A DNA stretch of 64,000 nucleotides. Source: Adenanthera pavonina. Taxonomy: Eukaryota; Streptophyta; Magnoliopsida; Fabales; Fabaceae. Where the stretch lies: NCBI GenBank assembly GCA_026686845.1, contig JAIVEN010000013.1, positions 12,234,001 through 12,298,000 of the forward strand, given 5' to 3'. Both the position numbers and the translations under genes were made by a program. A model generated the notes under the pieces. It did no database searches. It saw only the letters and a program-made list of their open reading frames with translations, and had not been told where the DNA came from. Positions 36,201 through 47,541 of this stretch are shown piece by piece. The stretch's first letter is position 1. Each line of letters begins with the position of its first letter.

Positions 36201-39200
36201 TGACCTTCAAATTCAAAGTAGTTTATTGCTAATAATACTTTGCATATGAAGATATATTCATTCCTAATGATACTTTGCATATCAAAATATATTCAACACC
36301 ACTGTAACTAGCAACAAATATGCTGCATTCTAAAATGTGCGCTGGGGTTTCAGATTCATTTTCATGGATAAGTATTTTGTGTCCAGTACCTCCCGTAGAA
36401 AATCTCTTGGTCAAATTCTATGTATTATTCCTTGAATAGTTCGATACATATATAGGATGAGGGGATAAAGAAGATTTGAATTACAGATCAGTGATCCCCC
36501 TTAATCAGCCACAAAATCAGGAAATAATAAAAACAGAAGATAATAAATCAGTAACAGCTATAAGATGCAACTAATCAGAAGAGAACAAATAGATAAAATG
36601 CTAATGGGCTTCTAGGGTAAGTTCGGCCCATTTCAACACTCCCCCCAAGCTGCAGAATAGGTATTTATCATTCCTAGCTTGCCACTTAACTCTTTGAACT
36701 TGACCTGAGCTAGTTCTTTTGTCATGACATCTGCAATATGAGAACTGGAAGGCACATAGGATAGATCAATGATTCTAGCATCAATCTTCTATTTTATGAA
36801 GTGTCGATCAATCTCTACATGTTTCATTCGATCATTATGTATAAGATTCTTTGCAATCCCAATTGTTGCCATGTTGTCACACCAAACCTTCATAGGCTCA
36901 GTTACTTCAAGTTTGAGCTCCTTTAGCACCCTTAATATCCACATCCCCTCACAAATTCCAAGTGCTAATGCTCTATATTCAGCTTCAGTTGAGCTTCTAG
37001 CTACTACTGGTTGTTTCTTACTCCTCCATGTCACAAGATTGCCCCAAACATATGTGCAGTACCCTATAGTTGATCTTCTATCAACCTCTGAACCTACCCA
37101 ATCTGTATTAGTAAAGACTTCCACTCCCTTATGTCTTCCTTTTGTGAATAATAGGCCTTTTCCCGGTTTCAGGTATCTCAAGATTCTATAAATAGCTTCC
37201 ATATGTTCTTCTCTTGGATCATTCATGTATTGGCTCACCACACTAACTGGGAAGCTAATATCAGGATGAGGGAGACAAATAAATGAGTTTACCAACTAAC
37301 TTTTGATATCTTACCTTGTCCACCGGTGTTCCTTTTGATCTCAGTCCTTCTTTAAAGTTTATTTATATTGGTGTTTCTGCTAGTTTGGCACCCATCATAA
37401 CTTTCTCCTTTAACAAAACAAGAGTATATTTTCTTTGTAATACACTTATACCTTTACTTGACCTTGCCACTTCCATCCCTAGGAAATATCTGAGTTTTCC
37501 TAGGTCTTTAGCTTCAAATTCTGTAGCCAGATTCACTTTTAGCTTTAAGATTTCTTCATGATCATCACCTGTCACTACTATATCATCAACATAAACTATA
37601 AGGATAGACATTTTTCCATTATTATGTCGAATAAATAAGGTGTGATCAGCCTGGCTTTGGATATAACCAAGTCTTTCAACTACACAAGTAAACCTTTCAA
37701 ACCATGCCCTCGGTGATTGTTTCAACCCATACAAGAACTTATGAAGTTTGCATACCTTTGAGGCAATTTCTGAATTCTTTAGCCCCAATGATATCTCCAC
37801 ATACACTTTCTCCTCCAAATCACCATTTAAGAAGGCATTCTTCACATCTAGCTGATGTAATGGCCAGTCTAGATTAGCTGCTAATGATAAGAGGATCTTG
37901 ATTTTATTCAGCCTAGCCACTGGAGCAAAGGTCTCCTGGTAATTGATGCCATGAGTCTGGGTAAAACCCTTAGCCACTAATTTCACCTTATACCAACTAA
38001 TGCTATTGTCAAGGTCATATTTAATGGTAAATACCCATTTGCATCCCACTGTAGTTTTTCCCTTAGGAAGCTCAGTGAACTCCCAAGTCTTGTTTTTGAG
38101 CAAAGCATTGAGTTCTTCGGTTGTGGCTTGTCTCCATTTAGGATTATCAGCAGCTTCTTGGAAACTAGATGGTGTTTTCTCTTCTGATATAGCAGCAATA
38201 AATGTTCTCAAACTAGGAGATAAATTCTCATAGGAAAGATGCTTACAGATGGGATGTTGTGTGCATGTTCTCAGACTAGGAGATAAATGCTCATAGGAAA
38301 GATGCTTACAGATGGGATGTTGTGTGCATGTTCTCTTGCCCTTTCTTAAAGCAATTGCCCAATGGAGGTCTTCAAAATTTGTCTCCAGAGTTGATTCTTG
38401 ACTGTGTTCAGGAATGGGATTATCTCTTTCTCTTCTTTCTTGCATGTTGTTGCTGTTATTGTGTCTAGTATAAGTCTGAACTTCCCTTATATCAGATTCT
38501 TCTACCCTTGTTTCAATTTCGGGTATATTTTCAGGTTCAGGAACAAGTCTTTCTGGGCTGTTTGGTTCAGGTACAAAACTGTTAGTGCTGTCTAAATCAC
38601 TCAAATGATCATGTGGAGCTGGTGGATGGTTGGTAGAGTGATTAATAGGACTAGTGCCTTGTCTTGGTGGTGGCACAAGTTCTTGTGATATTTGAGGTGC
38701 AGGAAAAACAGAATCAGGTGTAGATATAGGCTGAACAGAAGTAGAGTCACCAGAATAATCAGGCTCAGAATCTCAAATTAGCCACTCGCAAGATTCACCC
38801 AAGATTCACACTTACACCCTTTTTGATTAGGAGAATACCCAAGAAAAATGCACTTTTCAACCCTGGATTCTAACTTCTAGATTTGACATAAACAAAGACA
38901 GTACACCCATACACTTTCTGAGGAAGAGATGAAATGAGATTTGAATTGGAATAGAACTCATTGAATTTTTGAATAGGTGTTTGAAACTTCAAAACTTTAG
39001 ATGCTAATCTATTGATGAGATAGGATGATGTCAAAATGGCATCTTCCCAGAAAGAAGAATTAGGAACATTGTGGGTAATCATAATAGCTCTAGCTACTTC
39101 CAACAAGTGTCTATTTTTCTTTTCCGCTACCCCATTTTGTTGAGGGGTATTAACACAAGAAGTTTGATGATGAATTCCATAATCAGCAAGATATTTTTGG

Positions 39201-42200
39201 AAATTAGAGCTCAAATATTCCCTACCATTGTCACTCCTCTGAATTTTGATGGATGTTTGAAATTGGTTTTGAATAAAAATATGAAATTTTTGGAAAATTT
39301 GGAACACCTCAGATTTTGCTTTCATTAGGAAAACCCAAGTTAATCTTGTGTGGACATCAATAAAGGTGACAAACTATTTGGCTTTAGTTAGACTATCTAC
39401 CCTTGAAGGACCCCAAATATCGCTATGAACAAGTGCAAAAGGATGAGTTGGTTTATAGGTGGAAGGAATATAGCTTTGTCAAGTACGTTTGCCAAAATGA
39501 CAAATTTCACAATAAAACTGAGAAGCATTTTTATTCATAAGTTCTAGAAAAAGAGATTGCATATAACTGAAATCAGGGTGGCCTAACCTATAGTACCACA
39601 TTATTACATCATCATCACTTGAAATAGTAGAGAGAATAGTAGTCAGACTTCATTCTCCAGCCTTGCCACTTGTTCCTTCAAGATAATAAAGACCTTTCCA
39701 TTTCTTAGCACAGCCAATCCTCTTTGCCGGGGCCAAATCCTGAAAAATACAGTATTCAGCAAAAAAATTAACACTGCAATGTAACTGTACAGTAGTTCTC
39801 TTAACTGAAATCAGATTGCATTCTATCTCAGGTACATAAAGCACGTTTGTTTGCTGTAATTCTCACTGTACTGGTTTCACATACTTTTGCATAAGTTCCG
39901 TTAGCAACTTTAACCACAGTATGCTCACAGCCAATCTGAAAATCAATAAATAGTTCTCTATAAAACCTGAGATGTGATCCGTTGCACCCGAGTCCACTAT
40001 CCATATATGCTCATATTTCACCACAGTTCTAAAGGCTGTAGTTAAATAAATACCTGCTTGAGCCAAGGTCACAAAAGCAGTATTTGATTTCTCACTTGGT
40101 GTAATTTGAGAACTTTGTTCTTGCCTGCTGAGGAGGTCCTTGAAAACTTGCATCTCTTCTTTGCTTAGGGGACCTGAATCTGTATTAGTACTTGCCAAGA
40201 ACCCTTTTCCTTCATTTCTCAGTTGTGGCTTGATATTTAGGTGGTTTGCCATGGAGTTTTCAATACACCTCTCGTGTGTGACCATTACGATTACAATGAT
40301 CACACCATTTAGCATTTTTCTTTCCAGCCTGTTGATTACCTGGTAACACCATGGCTGAAGCATTTGAATTTTGAACAAAAAATTTAGTGGAGTTGCAGCA
40401 ATTCTTTGTGACTCTCTTCGCACTTTACCATATTTAAGGCATCTTCAGGTGATGGAATTGGTCGCATCATCATGATCTTCCCTCTGATTCCTCAAACTTG
40501 TCATTTAGACCAAGTAGGAATTCATAAGTGCGTTTTCTTTCCACAATTTGCTTGTAGTAGGCCTCATCCTCATGGCACTTCCATTGGTGTACCTCATTGA
40601 GGTCAATTTGCTGCCAAAGTCTCATGAGAGAATTATAATATAGAGTAGGTGATTTCTCCCCTTGTCTAAGATCTTTTAGGATTCGCTTTATCTGAAATAG
40701 CTGATCAAAATTTTCTCTAACAAAATAGGTTCTCTTTGCAGATTCCCAAATTTGTTTAGCTGTGACAGCCAACAGATAGTTCTCGCTGACTTTTGGAATC
40801 ATGGAATTGACCAACCAGGTCATTACCATGTTATTTTTTGCCATCCAGGTTTCATAATTAGTGCCTGTGGCACCTGGTACATTTGCTTTCAGGTGCTTCT
40901 CCTTGCCTTTGCCCCTAATAAACATTAGGACATTCCTAGACCACTGTAAATAATTATTTCCGGTCAATTTGTGGTTGACCAAAACCGGTGGGAAGCTTTC
41001 TGACGCACTGCCTATGGCTGAAGGTGCCTCAGTCTGCACATCTCTGTTTTCCATCACAGCTTGTGTGTTGATGCTACAGCTGGAATTTTCTTGTGGTGCT
41101 CAACCATCAAACCCAGAGTTAGGGTTCTCCAAGCTGGTGATGTAGGCACTTATCTGAAATGGAATTTGCCTAGGGTTCATGAGCCGGCGGCTGTGATACC
41201 ATGTAGAAAATCCCTAGGTCAAATTCTATGTATTATTCCTTGAATAGTTTGATACATATATATGATGAGGGGGATAAAAAAGATTTGAATTATAGATCAG
41301 TGATCCCCCTCAATCAGCCACAAAATCAGGAAATAAAAAAAATAGAAGATAATAAATCAGTAACAACTGTAGGATGCGATAAGAGAACAAATAGATAAAA
41401 TGTAATGGGCTTCTAAGGTAAGTTCGGCCTATTCTAACACCTCGACTAGTCCAAGATAAGAAAAATGAAGTTATGTTTTGAAACAGAGGCATTTTGGAAG
41501 TTTTCAAGCTTCTCAAACTAGTGATTTTGAAACATTTCATGAACCATAAGTATGAATTCCAAGAGGAAAGGCCTTATTTTCATTGGTCAGATGCAGGGCC
41601 CAATTGAGTTGTACGGATATAATAGGAGCCTCATATCCACCTTAAATAATCTAGTATATCGTGGGTTATATGTGTTATCATGCTTAGTTTCCCGGTTTCC
41701 TCTTGGGTATGGTATTCCTAAGGGTCAATTACAATTTAAATCATTTTGTTTTGGCCAGAAATAAGTTTAGCCCCTATGATTTGAAGAGTCTCATTCAACT
41801 TCCTTCTTGTTTATTATGGCCCCACTTAACTATTGTGGTATTTGTAGTTTGACTTTTATTAGAATAATTGTGTGAAAATTAAAATGGTTAACAATTTTAT
41901 TATTGAAAATATATTTCACTTATACCTTGGATATTTTCATAGTCTTTTAGTTTTATTATTGGGATTAAGCAAATATTTCAAAATTGAATTTGTCCACCTA
42001 ATACTAACAATTGCCTCCAAAGTTAAAAGCATTCAAGATATAAATGAAAACACACATTTAACTATGAACTTGTTCATTGTTTTAACATTCATGCGAGTAT
42101 TTTGTTGGCAAAAAAAGGTGTTTTTTTTTAATGTAAAATGCGACAAGTTGGTGAAGTAGTAATTGGACAAACCACTAGGGCATTGAAAGACACCTTAAAC

Positions 42201-44401
42201 CTTATCGCACAAACTAATTTGAAATTATATCTGCTCTATTCCTAATCATTAAGTTATTTGATGAAGGCATCAAGCAAGTATTCGTACATTATCTTACTTA
42301 TCTTGTTAAGAAGGCTGAAGTATGATTTTTGGACTTATGCATATCTCATTGCGAAATTCCCTTGAGTTTTGGTTCAACTTAATGACTCACTAGATCTCAG
42401 TTATTAGTGTCACCCAATCATTCTTTTTTTTTTTGTAGAAACCATAGGGATCCTCCTATTGGAGACAATCCTGTTCGAGGCACTGACGGGCACTAAATGT
42501 GGACATTTCTCCCAGTGGAGATTCAAACCTTGGTTATCACATTGTAAAGGACTAGTCCCTTCTGCTAGACCCAACCCCTGTTAGTAGTCATTCTCCTTTT
42601 AAATCCATTGCTCTTAGCCTGGCTACAGCTGGATTTTGACTTTTAGCCATTGTTTAAGTGGGTCTTAAGGCATGTGTGACAGCTTTTAGGGCCTATTTGG
42701 CTGATCTGCTAAAAATATTGCTTTCTTTCAATTTCAAATTGTTTTTCTCTCACATATTATTTGACTTACTATAAGTGCCTCACTTTATAAAACCAAATCT
42801 AGTTGTGTTGCTCTCCTAAATGCTTAAATTTATTACATACTCTGAATTCACCTAGTTGTTTCTTCGGTTACATCAGCTCAATTGTTAAATTGGAAGCAAG
42901 CAGGTTGAGTTTAACCTCTTTGTATGTCATTATGAGAGTGAATAGCGGGCATGAAAGGGTGAGGGTATCAAGTTCGCTGTACCAACTAAGTTTGGACGGT
43001 AGATATTGTGGAAGGACTCAATGGGGACTTGGTAGTATGAGATATCCAAGTCCCACATTGAGTAGTATGGAATACTCAATAGGGTATTTAAATGGATGGG
43101 TTTTTCCACCTCAATAGCTAGCTTTTGAGAGAAGGTTCCTCATCCCATTTGGATATCTATCAATGGTATCAAAGCCTACATGTTGACTGTTCTAGAGAGG
43201 GCTACCTATGGAGGGTTCGGACCAGTAGAGGGTTTTAATTGATAGAGAAGGCGAGTGAAGTGTCACCAAGTAAAGTGTCCTAGTGTGTAGCCACTAGGAC
43301 GTTGGCCCACCCACTTGGGTATCTATTAGACCCCCACATTTTTTTAGGTAGACTAGATAATACCTAGCTACCATATCATTGTTGGGCAACAATTTAATGA
43401 GTGTCAACACTGAGTTATCAATAAAAAGTTTAAGTTCTTATGTAGTAGGTGCCAATGACGTCTTACATATTTATTGATTATTGATGTGCCTATGTAGATA
43501 CAGTGTACCCAAAATTGTATGATGAGATAATGAAGAAAATCTTGCTTTGGCCCCTGACAGATAGGTTGGCTTTCAAATGGTTCTCCCCATATCATCTCTT
43601 TCAATTTAGTAGTTCAACCATCCATCTAATAGAATCCAAGTGAATAGATTAGAGGACTAAATTGAAATAAATAACCTGCGGAAGATCAAATTGAAAATAT
43701 TTTTGTCTGTCAATGTATAGTTTTTCTCCAAGATTGTTCTAGTCACAGCTGTTGATCTCTTGTTGGGAGGGAGTCGCCATGCCTCTTTCAGTTTTCACAA
43801 ATCAAATTATCATTCCAGTAACAGCCTAAAAGAAAGTGCCGTATGATTTATTTGTTACTATTTTGAAGCACCAAATGAAAATTTGGAATAAAATACATTA
43901 TGTCATGCTTGTTATTGATGTCCTTGATATTATGAGAAAAATAACTTCATATCATTATGCCTTTAGCTTGTTGGCTGTCATGATTACAACATTTTGGAAA
44001 GCACAGGGTCTCTAATTTTAGTTTGGTGTCATATAGCAAGATCTTGATGTAAATGGTTTTCTGGCATACATCTTTGTTAATGATAATGTACTTGCGCCAT
44101 TTTCATACAATTTGATACCAAATGTTTGACTTGGCACTTCGGTTTCTTGCATTCTAACTTTCTGAGCTTAGTTCAACTATAATTGTGCTGATGCTGTAGG
44201 AGATGAACAAAATTGATGCCTATAAACAAACTTGCTGCGACCCGAAGGAACTTGTTGAAAGCTACAAGAAACGCTTCTTGGTACCATATGCTAAGCACCT
44301 TAAGATGCAACTTTATGCTACACTTTTAACACTTCAGTTCAAAAGGCCACTTCTTTCATTTTATTGATATTTGTTTTTTGGCTGTACAGGCACGTTTATA
44401 A
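33265..44401 (+). CDS. GSTL: Lambda-class glutathione S-transferase, chloroplast-type, 10 exons
   Basis: Exons: 33265-33479, 34012-34083, 34282-34342, 34771-34857, 35056-35154, 35654-35759, 35830-35903, 36003-36110, 44200-44280, 44390-44401. They join in phase to 915 bases, 304 aa. The N-terminal thioredoxin fold has YISYTCPYAQRVWI with active-site Cys103, typical of lambda GSTs, which act as thiol transferases or deglutathionylases rather than classical conjugating enzymes. VPSLEHNN (146-153) supplies the cis-Pro loop and GESLDL the glutathione-binding Ser. The helical C-terminal domain follows. Residues 1-68 are Ser- and Arg-rich, like a plastid transit peptide; Met69 (MAASVQEVLPPPL) matches the start of cytosolic relatives. 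A frame opening earlier at 33244 begins with GTG, so ATG 33265 is used. Intron 8 is 8.1 kb and carries a copia element. The last exon encodes only ARL and is the least certain part. Confidence 0.92.
35193..35607. repeat. MITE-like inverted-repeat element in GSTL intron 5
   Basis: The left part (GGTTAAATAAATC... then TTTATTTGATCCTTAAAGTTC, GTAATTAGAGCCTTATAG) is matched in inverted order by the right part (GAACTTTATGGACCAAAT, CTATTAGGACTCAATTATAA, ending TTTAACC at 35607). The arms are diverged but keep the order of blocks over about 90 bases. There is no coding capacity. It lies between exons 5 and 6 and leaves the splice sites untouched. Confidence 0.6.
36394..36638 (-). repeat. 3' LTR of the intron-8 copia element
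   Basis: 245 bases. On the minus strand it starts TGTTGAAATGGG and ends GATTTTCTACG; the final CA has become CG (plus-strand TG to CG at 36394). It pairs with 41202-41439. Confidence 0.9.
36639..36655 (-). other. Polypurine tract of the intron-8 copia element
   Basis: On the minus strand CTTGGGGGGAG abuts the LTR start TGTTGA, the expected plus-strand primer position immediately upstream of the 3' LTR. Confidence 0.85.
36789..37295 (-). pseudogene. RNase H domain of the intron-8 copia element
   Basis: The frame contains ISFPVSVVSQYMNDPREEHM, then RILRYLKPGKGLLF, TDWVGSEVDRRSTIGYCTY, RSSTEAEYRALA and the C-terminal MKHVEIDRHFIK. These are the hallmarks of the copia RNase H that removes RNA from the RNA-DNA hybrid. 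The usual DADWAG is changed to NTDWVG, which loses one acidic position. It is separated from the reverse transcriptase frame by a frame break near 37300-37360. Confidence 0.9.
37363..38676 (-). pseudogene. Reverse transcriptase domain of the intron-8 copia element
   Basis: The frame of 437 codons has a Pro/Ser/Glu-rich spacer after integrase, then the copia RT block: WVFTIKYDLD, VKLVAKGFTQTHGINYQETF, LHQLDVKNAFLNGDLEE, LYGLKQSPRAWF and the catalytic YVDDIVVTGDD. The catalytic motif is intact. A 63-base tandem duplication (38204-38329) repeats 21 residues of the spacer. The domain is complete but cut off from the rest of the polyprotein by frame breaks. Confidence 0.92.
38870..39620 (-). pseudogene. 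Integrase domain of the intron-8 copia element
   Basis: On the minus strand the zinc-binding HHCC region ends CEICHFGKR, followed by the core with LVHSDIWGPS (first Asp), IQRSDNGREY (second Asp) and PQQNGVAEKKNRHLLEVARA (Glu). So all three catalytic acids are visible. In-frame stops between the zinc region and 39325 break the frame. The enzyme would insert element DNA into the host genome. Confidence 0.88.
39863..40423 (-). pseudogene. Gag knuckle and protease region of the intron-8 copia element
   Basis: The protease signature IWIVDSGATDHISG lies around 39960-40010, with the catalytic Asp in DSGA. The nucleocapsid knuckle (CDHCNRNGH) is found in another frame around 40250-40320, so a frameshift separates gag from protease. 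A further fragment of the protease-to-integrase linker is at 39650-39844. Confidence 0.85.
40470..41054 (-). pseudogene. Gag N-terminal region of the intron-8 copia element
   Basis: Translation from ATG 41054 gives MENRDVQTEAPSAIG, followed by HKLTGNNYLQWSRNVLMFI and a long helical region typical of the copia gag domain, up to FLLGLNDKFEE, where a frame break precedes the knuckle. The open frame extends a codon further upstream only through GTG, so ATG 41054 is the natural start. Confidence 0.88.
41188..41201 (-). other. Primer-binding site of the intron-8 copia element
   Basis: The minus strand reads TGGTATCACAGCCG directly after the LTR end CTACA. It is one base from the standard tRNA-iMet site TGGTATCAGAGC. 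Confidence 0.88.
41202..41439 (-). repeat. 5' LTR of the intron-8 copia element
   Basis: 238 bases. On the minus strand it starts TGTTAGAATAGG and ends GATTTTCTACA. The pentamer after it on the plus strand, CCTCG, pairs with CCTCC before the left LTR. Confidence 0.9.
42425..42585. repeat. Unclassified interspersed repeat in GSTL intron 8
   Basis: A T-rich tract is followed by GGAGACAATCCTG, GTGGACATTTCTCCCAG and GGAGATTCAAACCTTGG. The wording looks like a dispersed plant repeat with a T-tailed end and a tRNA-like TTCAAACC, perhaps a SINE, but no A and B boxes could be fixed. Confidence 0.25.
42990..43340 (+). repeat. TRIM-like LTR fragment with primer-binding site in GSTL intron 8
   Basis: The words AAGTCCCACATTGAG, GGGTATTTAAATGGATGGG and TAGCTAGCTTTTGAGAG are followed by TGGTATCAAAGCC at 43164-43176, a one-mismatch tRNA-iMet site. 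This is the layout of the 3' part of a small LTR plus the primer-binding site and a short noncoding internal domain, as in TRIM elements. No second LTR was found, so it is a partial copy. Confidence 0.5.
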
Positions 44402-47400
44402 TTCTATCTTTGATATCAGAGTTCAGGATCCTGGTATGCATGTGGACTATGGAGTTTGAAGATCGACTAACAAGTCAATTTGCACACCGTAATATTATGA
44501 AGCATCAAGTTTTTCTGACACATTTTAAGAGGGACTGCTTATCTCACCTAGTTGTTTCTTCCATTCATAAACTTCCCGGCAAATGCCAATATGCACATAA
44601 TGTGGATATCTGAATCTGGAGGCGAATCATTCATTTTATGGATTATTCCATGAAGAGCAAAAAGAAAAAAGAAATAGCAGTTCTATTGCTCTTCACCGAT
44701 GCAAATGAAAACATACTTTGGATGAGTAATTAATTTTTTTCCTGTACCACTTATAATCAATCACCTTATCTTCTCTTTCCCATACAACCCTGTTTTTACA
44801 ATGATTCTACTGCTGTAATAAAGGTATAAATTAAACATATGATTATAATTTTCCCACTATTTTATCCTAGCTCCTTCAATGGAAAACGCAGGGAAGGCTC
44901 ACGGAATTGAACCCTTTTATCAGTTCAAAGGAAAAGCCGGATGATGTATGTATGCATGCTTGCTTGAATCCATGCTTATAATCTATAATGGTGTAAGGTG
45001 TGTGAAATAGAGAGGCTGAATATAATGCTGACTTTTTTTTTTTAATACAAGAATATAATGCGGATTTTTAGCGGTTAGAGATTGAATCATTTTAAAAGTG
45101 GACCCCTATAAGCCACTTGATACGAACACAGATGGTATGATGGGATAGAATGTTAATGAAAGTTCAAGGTTCAAATTCTTCTTTTTTTTTTTTTAAATAA
45201 AAGGTTCAAATCCATTTTATATAATCAAGGGGAATAAAAGTTTAGGCTTGTGGGTCCAAAAACTACCACTATTTTGAGTTTTATGACATAGAACCTGGTA
45301 ACTCGATGTAGTATGGTTTTGTTCGATATTTTAGAGTTTGAAGAGGTAGGATTTAAGAGAAGTGATACCAGATTACCAGCTCTCGAGCCCTTGCCTTTAT
45401 AAATACGGGCATAATCATATCACTGAATCACAAAGGCAAGAGAGCAAATGAATTTTTTAGTTTTGATTGATGATTTAATCAATATTTGATTGATTTTTTA
45501 CATTGATTTTGGAGGTTAGTTAGACTGAATTACAAATAATTTTTGAATGATCTGATTTGATTTTCTTAAAACGATGATTGGTTATGTTCCTCATTAGAAA
45601 AGGATGAAAATACTTTCTTTTTTGGTAAAGAAAAAATGGCAGTTAGGGAGGGCACTCCCAAAACCACCGGCAGGACACCAAATTTTAACTACTAGGGGAT
45701 CCATCCTATATCTTTGACCACTTGTAAGGGCAGTTATCTTGAGCCTTGAAAATGAGCTAGCCACTAGATATCTATCAGGACTTACTAATTATTTTTGGGT
45801 AGTGGGGGATCTCCCCACGATGGAGTTGCTACCAACATAAGACTTGAATAGCCAAGAGAAAACTCAAATCCATCACCCTGGGGAGTGTGAGCCTTTGTCC
45901 GAATCCTAGGACCACTTGTGCCAATCCATGTCGGCGAATGAAAATATTGATGAATCTGTAAGGTCCAATGGAGATACTAGTTCTACTTGTAGCAATTTGA
46001 TGAGAGATTAATATGGCAGATGGGTGTGACAGGGTGCGCGTGTGACCCAATTGGCTTGGTATTACAATCGCTCCAGATTGAGCCAGGCATCAGTTGGGAG
46101 GAAAAACGTAAGGCCCAACCCAACGTGGTGTCCATATATATATATATATATATATCTACATAATTTTTTATTTTTTGTGAATATTAGTTATTTTATAGTA
46201 TTTTTATATTTCCCATGTAATAAATTAATCTTATAATTACCATGTAAAATTTTTATGATTTCAATTTCAATTTTTTAATTTTATTTAAAACTTCAAATTG
46301 ATTTTCTAACTTAATATTATGTAAAAATAATTGATAATTATTAAAAAGTTACTTTTGGTCCAATTTTATTTTTCAAAGTTACATATTTTGAATAATGACA
46401 ATTGTATTTTTTGTTGATAACTAAAATTGTTTTCATGTTTTTTTGATAAGTTTTAAGATCTTTTATGAAACTGTTTTCAGCCCAATTTGGCTCAATCAAG
46501 TAGAGTTCAACCCCCTTTGTTCACGGGGTTAGCGTAAAACCCAGCCCAACCGATTGATGAACACGCCCATGTGTGTTGCTTCGCCTCGTAGCTTAGGACA
46601 AAGTGAAGCTTCCTCATGGGGTTAATTCTTGCTCGAAGGATGGGTAAGGCAAGTGATTTACATGCATGGACGGTTTCTTTGTGAAAAACATCTCTTACAT
46701 TAATAATAAAATTTTAAATAACTCAGCTTATTAACTATAATTTCAGTAACAATTTTTTAAATAAATTCTTTTATCTTTTTATTCTAAAATTTATTCTTTA
46801 AAACAATTTTATAAAATAATTTTAAAACTTATAAAATAAAAAATACTACCAATCATATTTCTGAATTTTCTGTTATTTTATTTTTTTAAAAAATATTTTA
46901 TAAAAAATAAAATTATTAAACATTTTTTTTATTTTTTTAGTTTCAAAAACAAAAAAATTGTTCACCCAATAGTTATCAAAGAGGCCCTTCAATTCTATCA
47001 AAATTATATTGCGTTTTAGTTAGTTTTAAAATGATATTTGCCCGTAGCAAATTTTAGAGAAATTGTCTACCCCAAAAAAACTCCAGAGGAATTAGTGTGT
47101 GCACGTGAGTGGGTGGGTAGAGGGAGGGGGTGTACTTCTCATCCAAAGCATTTCATTCCCATTTCTTTTAGAATACCCAAAAAAAAAGAAAGATAAAATC
47201 ACCAGGCATATTAAACGCGGCTACATTGGAATTCAGTGATTCTGGTGGTCATAAATCATTAAAAAATGCCTACTAGCCCGACCAACTCCAATACAATCTC
47301 GCAAGCCTCTTTTTCTCTTGAGATAATAATTTTCAATAAGCAGGAGGAATATTCTTCGTTGATAGAAAAATTATGTATATATATATATATATAAGTCAAT

Positions 47401-47541
47401 CAATTTTCCCTCTGCCACAAACTATAAGAATGCAGCCCCATCCACAGGGACAGTAATTAAAGAGTTTGCGTAAGAAGGAATCGCTGGTTCACCAGAGTCA
47501 AACCCAGAGAATAGGTTAAGGCATGGGAATGAAGAAGCATA
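44402..47541. other. Intergenic region between the convergent GSTL and PGPS genes
   Basis: It should contain the 3' UTRs of both genes (an AATAAA-type signal, TAATAAAGG, is at 44817 for GSTL). A dispersed repeat-like stretch with phrases such as GGGGATCTCCCCACGATGG lies at about 45640-45940. TA microsatellites lie at 46134-46155 and 47375-47393. No coding frame with recognisable content was found. Confidence 0.4.

Larger units (their letters stand above)
36394..41439 (-). mobile_element. Near-complete Ty1/copia retrotransposon inside GSTL intron 8
   Basis: A 5.05 kb element, antisense to the host gene. It has two LTRs (36394-36638 and 41202-41439), a primer-binding site next to the right LTR, a polypurine tract next to the left LTR and, on the minus strand in order, gag, protease, integrase, reverse transcriptase and RNase H. 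The flanking pentamers CCTCC and CCTCG are a target duplication with one change. LTRs differ at roughly 8% of sites plus small gaps by eye count. Several frame breaks in gag-pol make it non-autonomous now. Confidence 0.93.

Noticed and set aside
36769..37191. Plus-strand frame of 140 codons
   Set aside because: Exact antisense shadow of copia RNase H on the minus strand.
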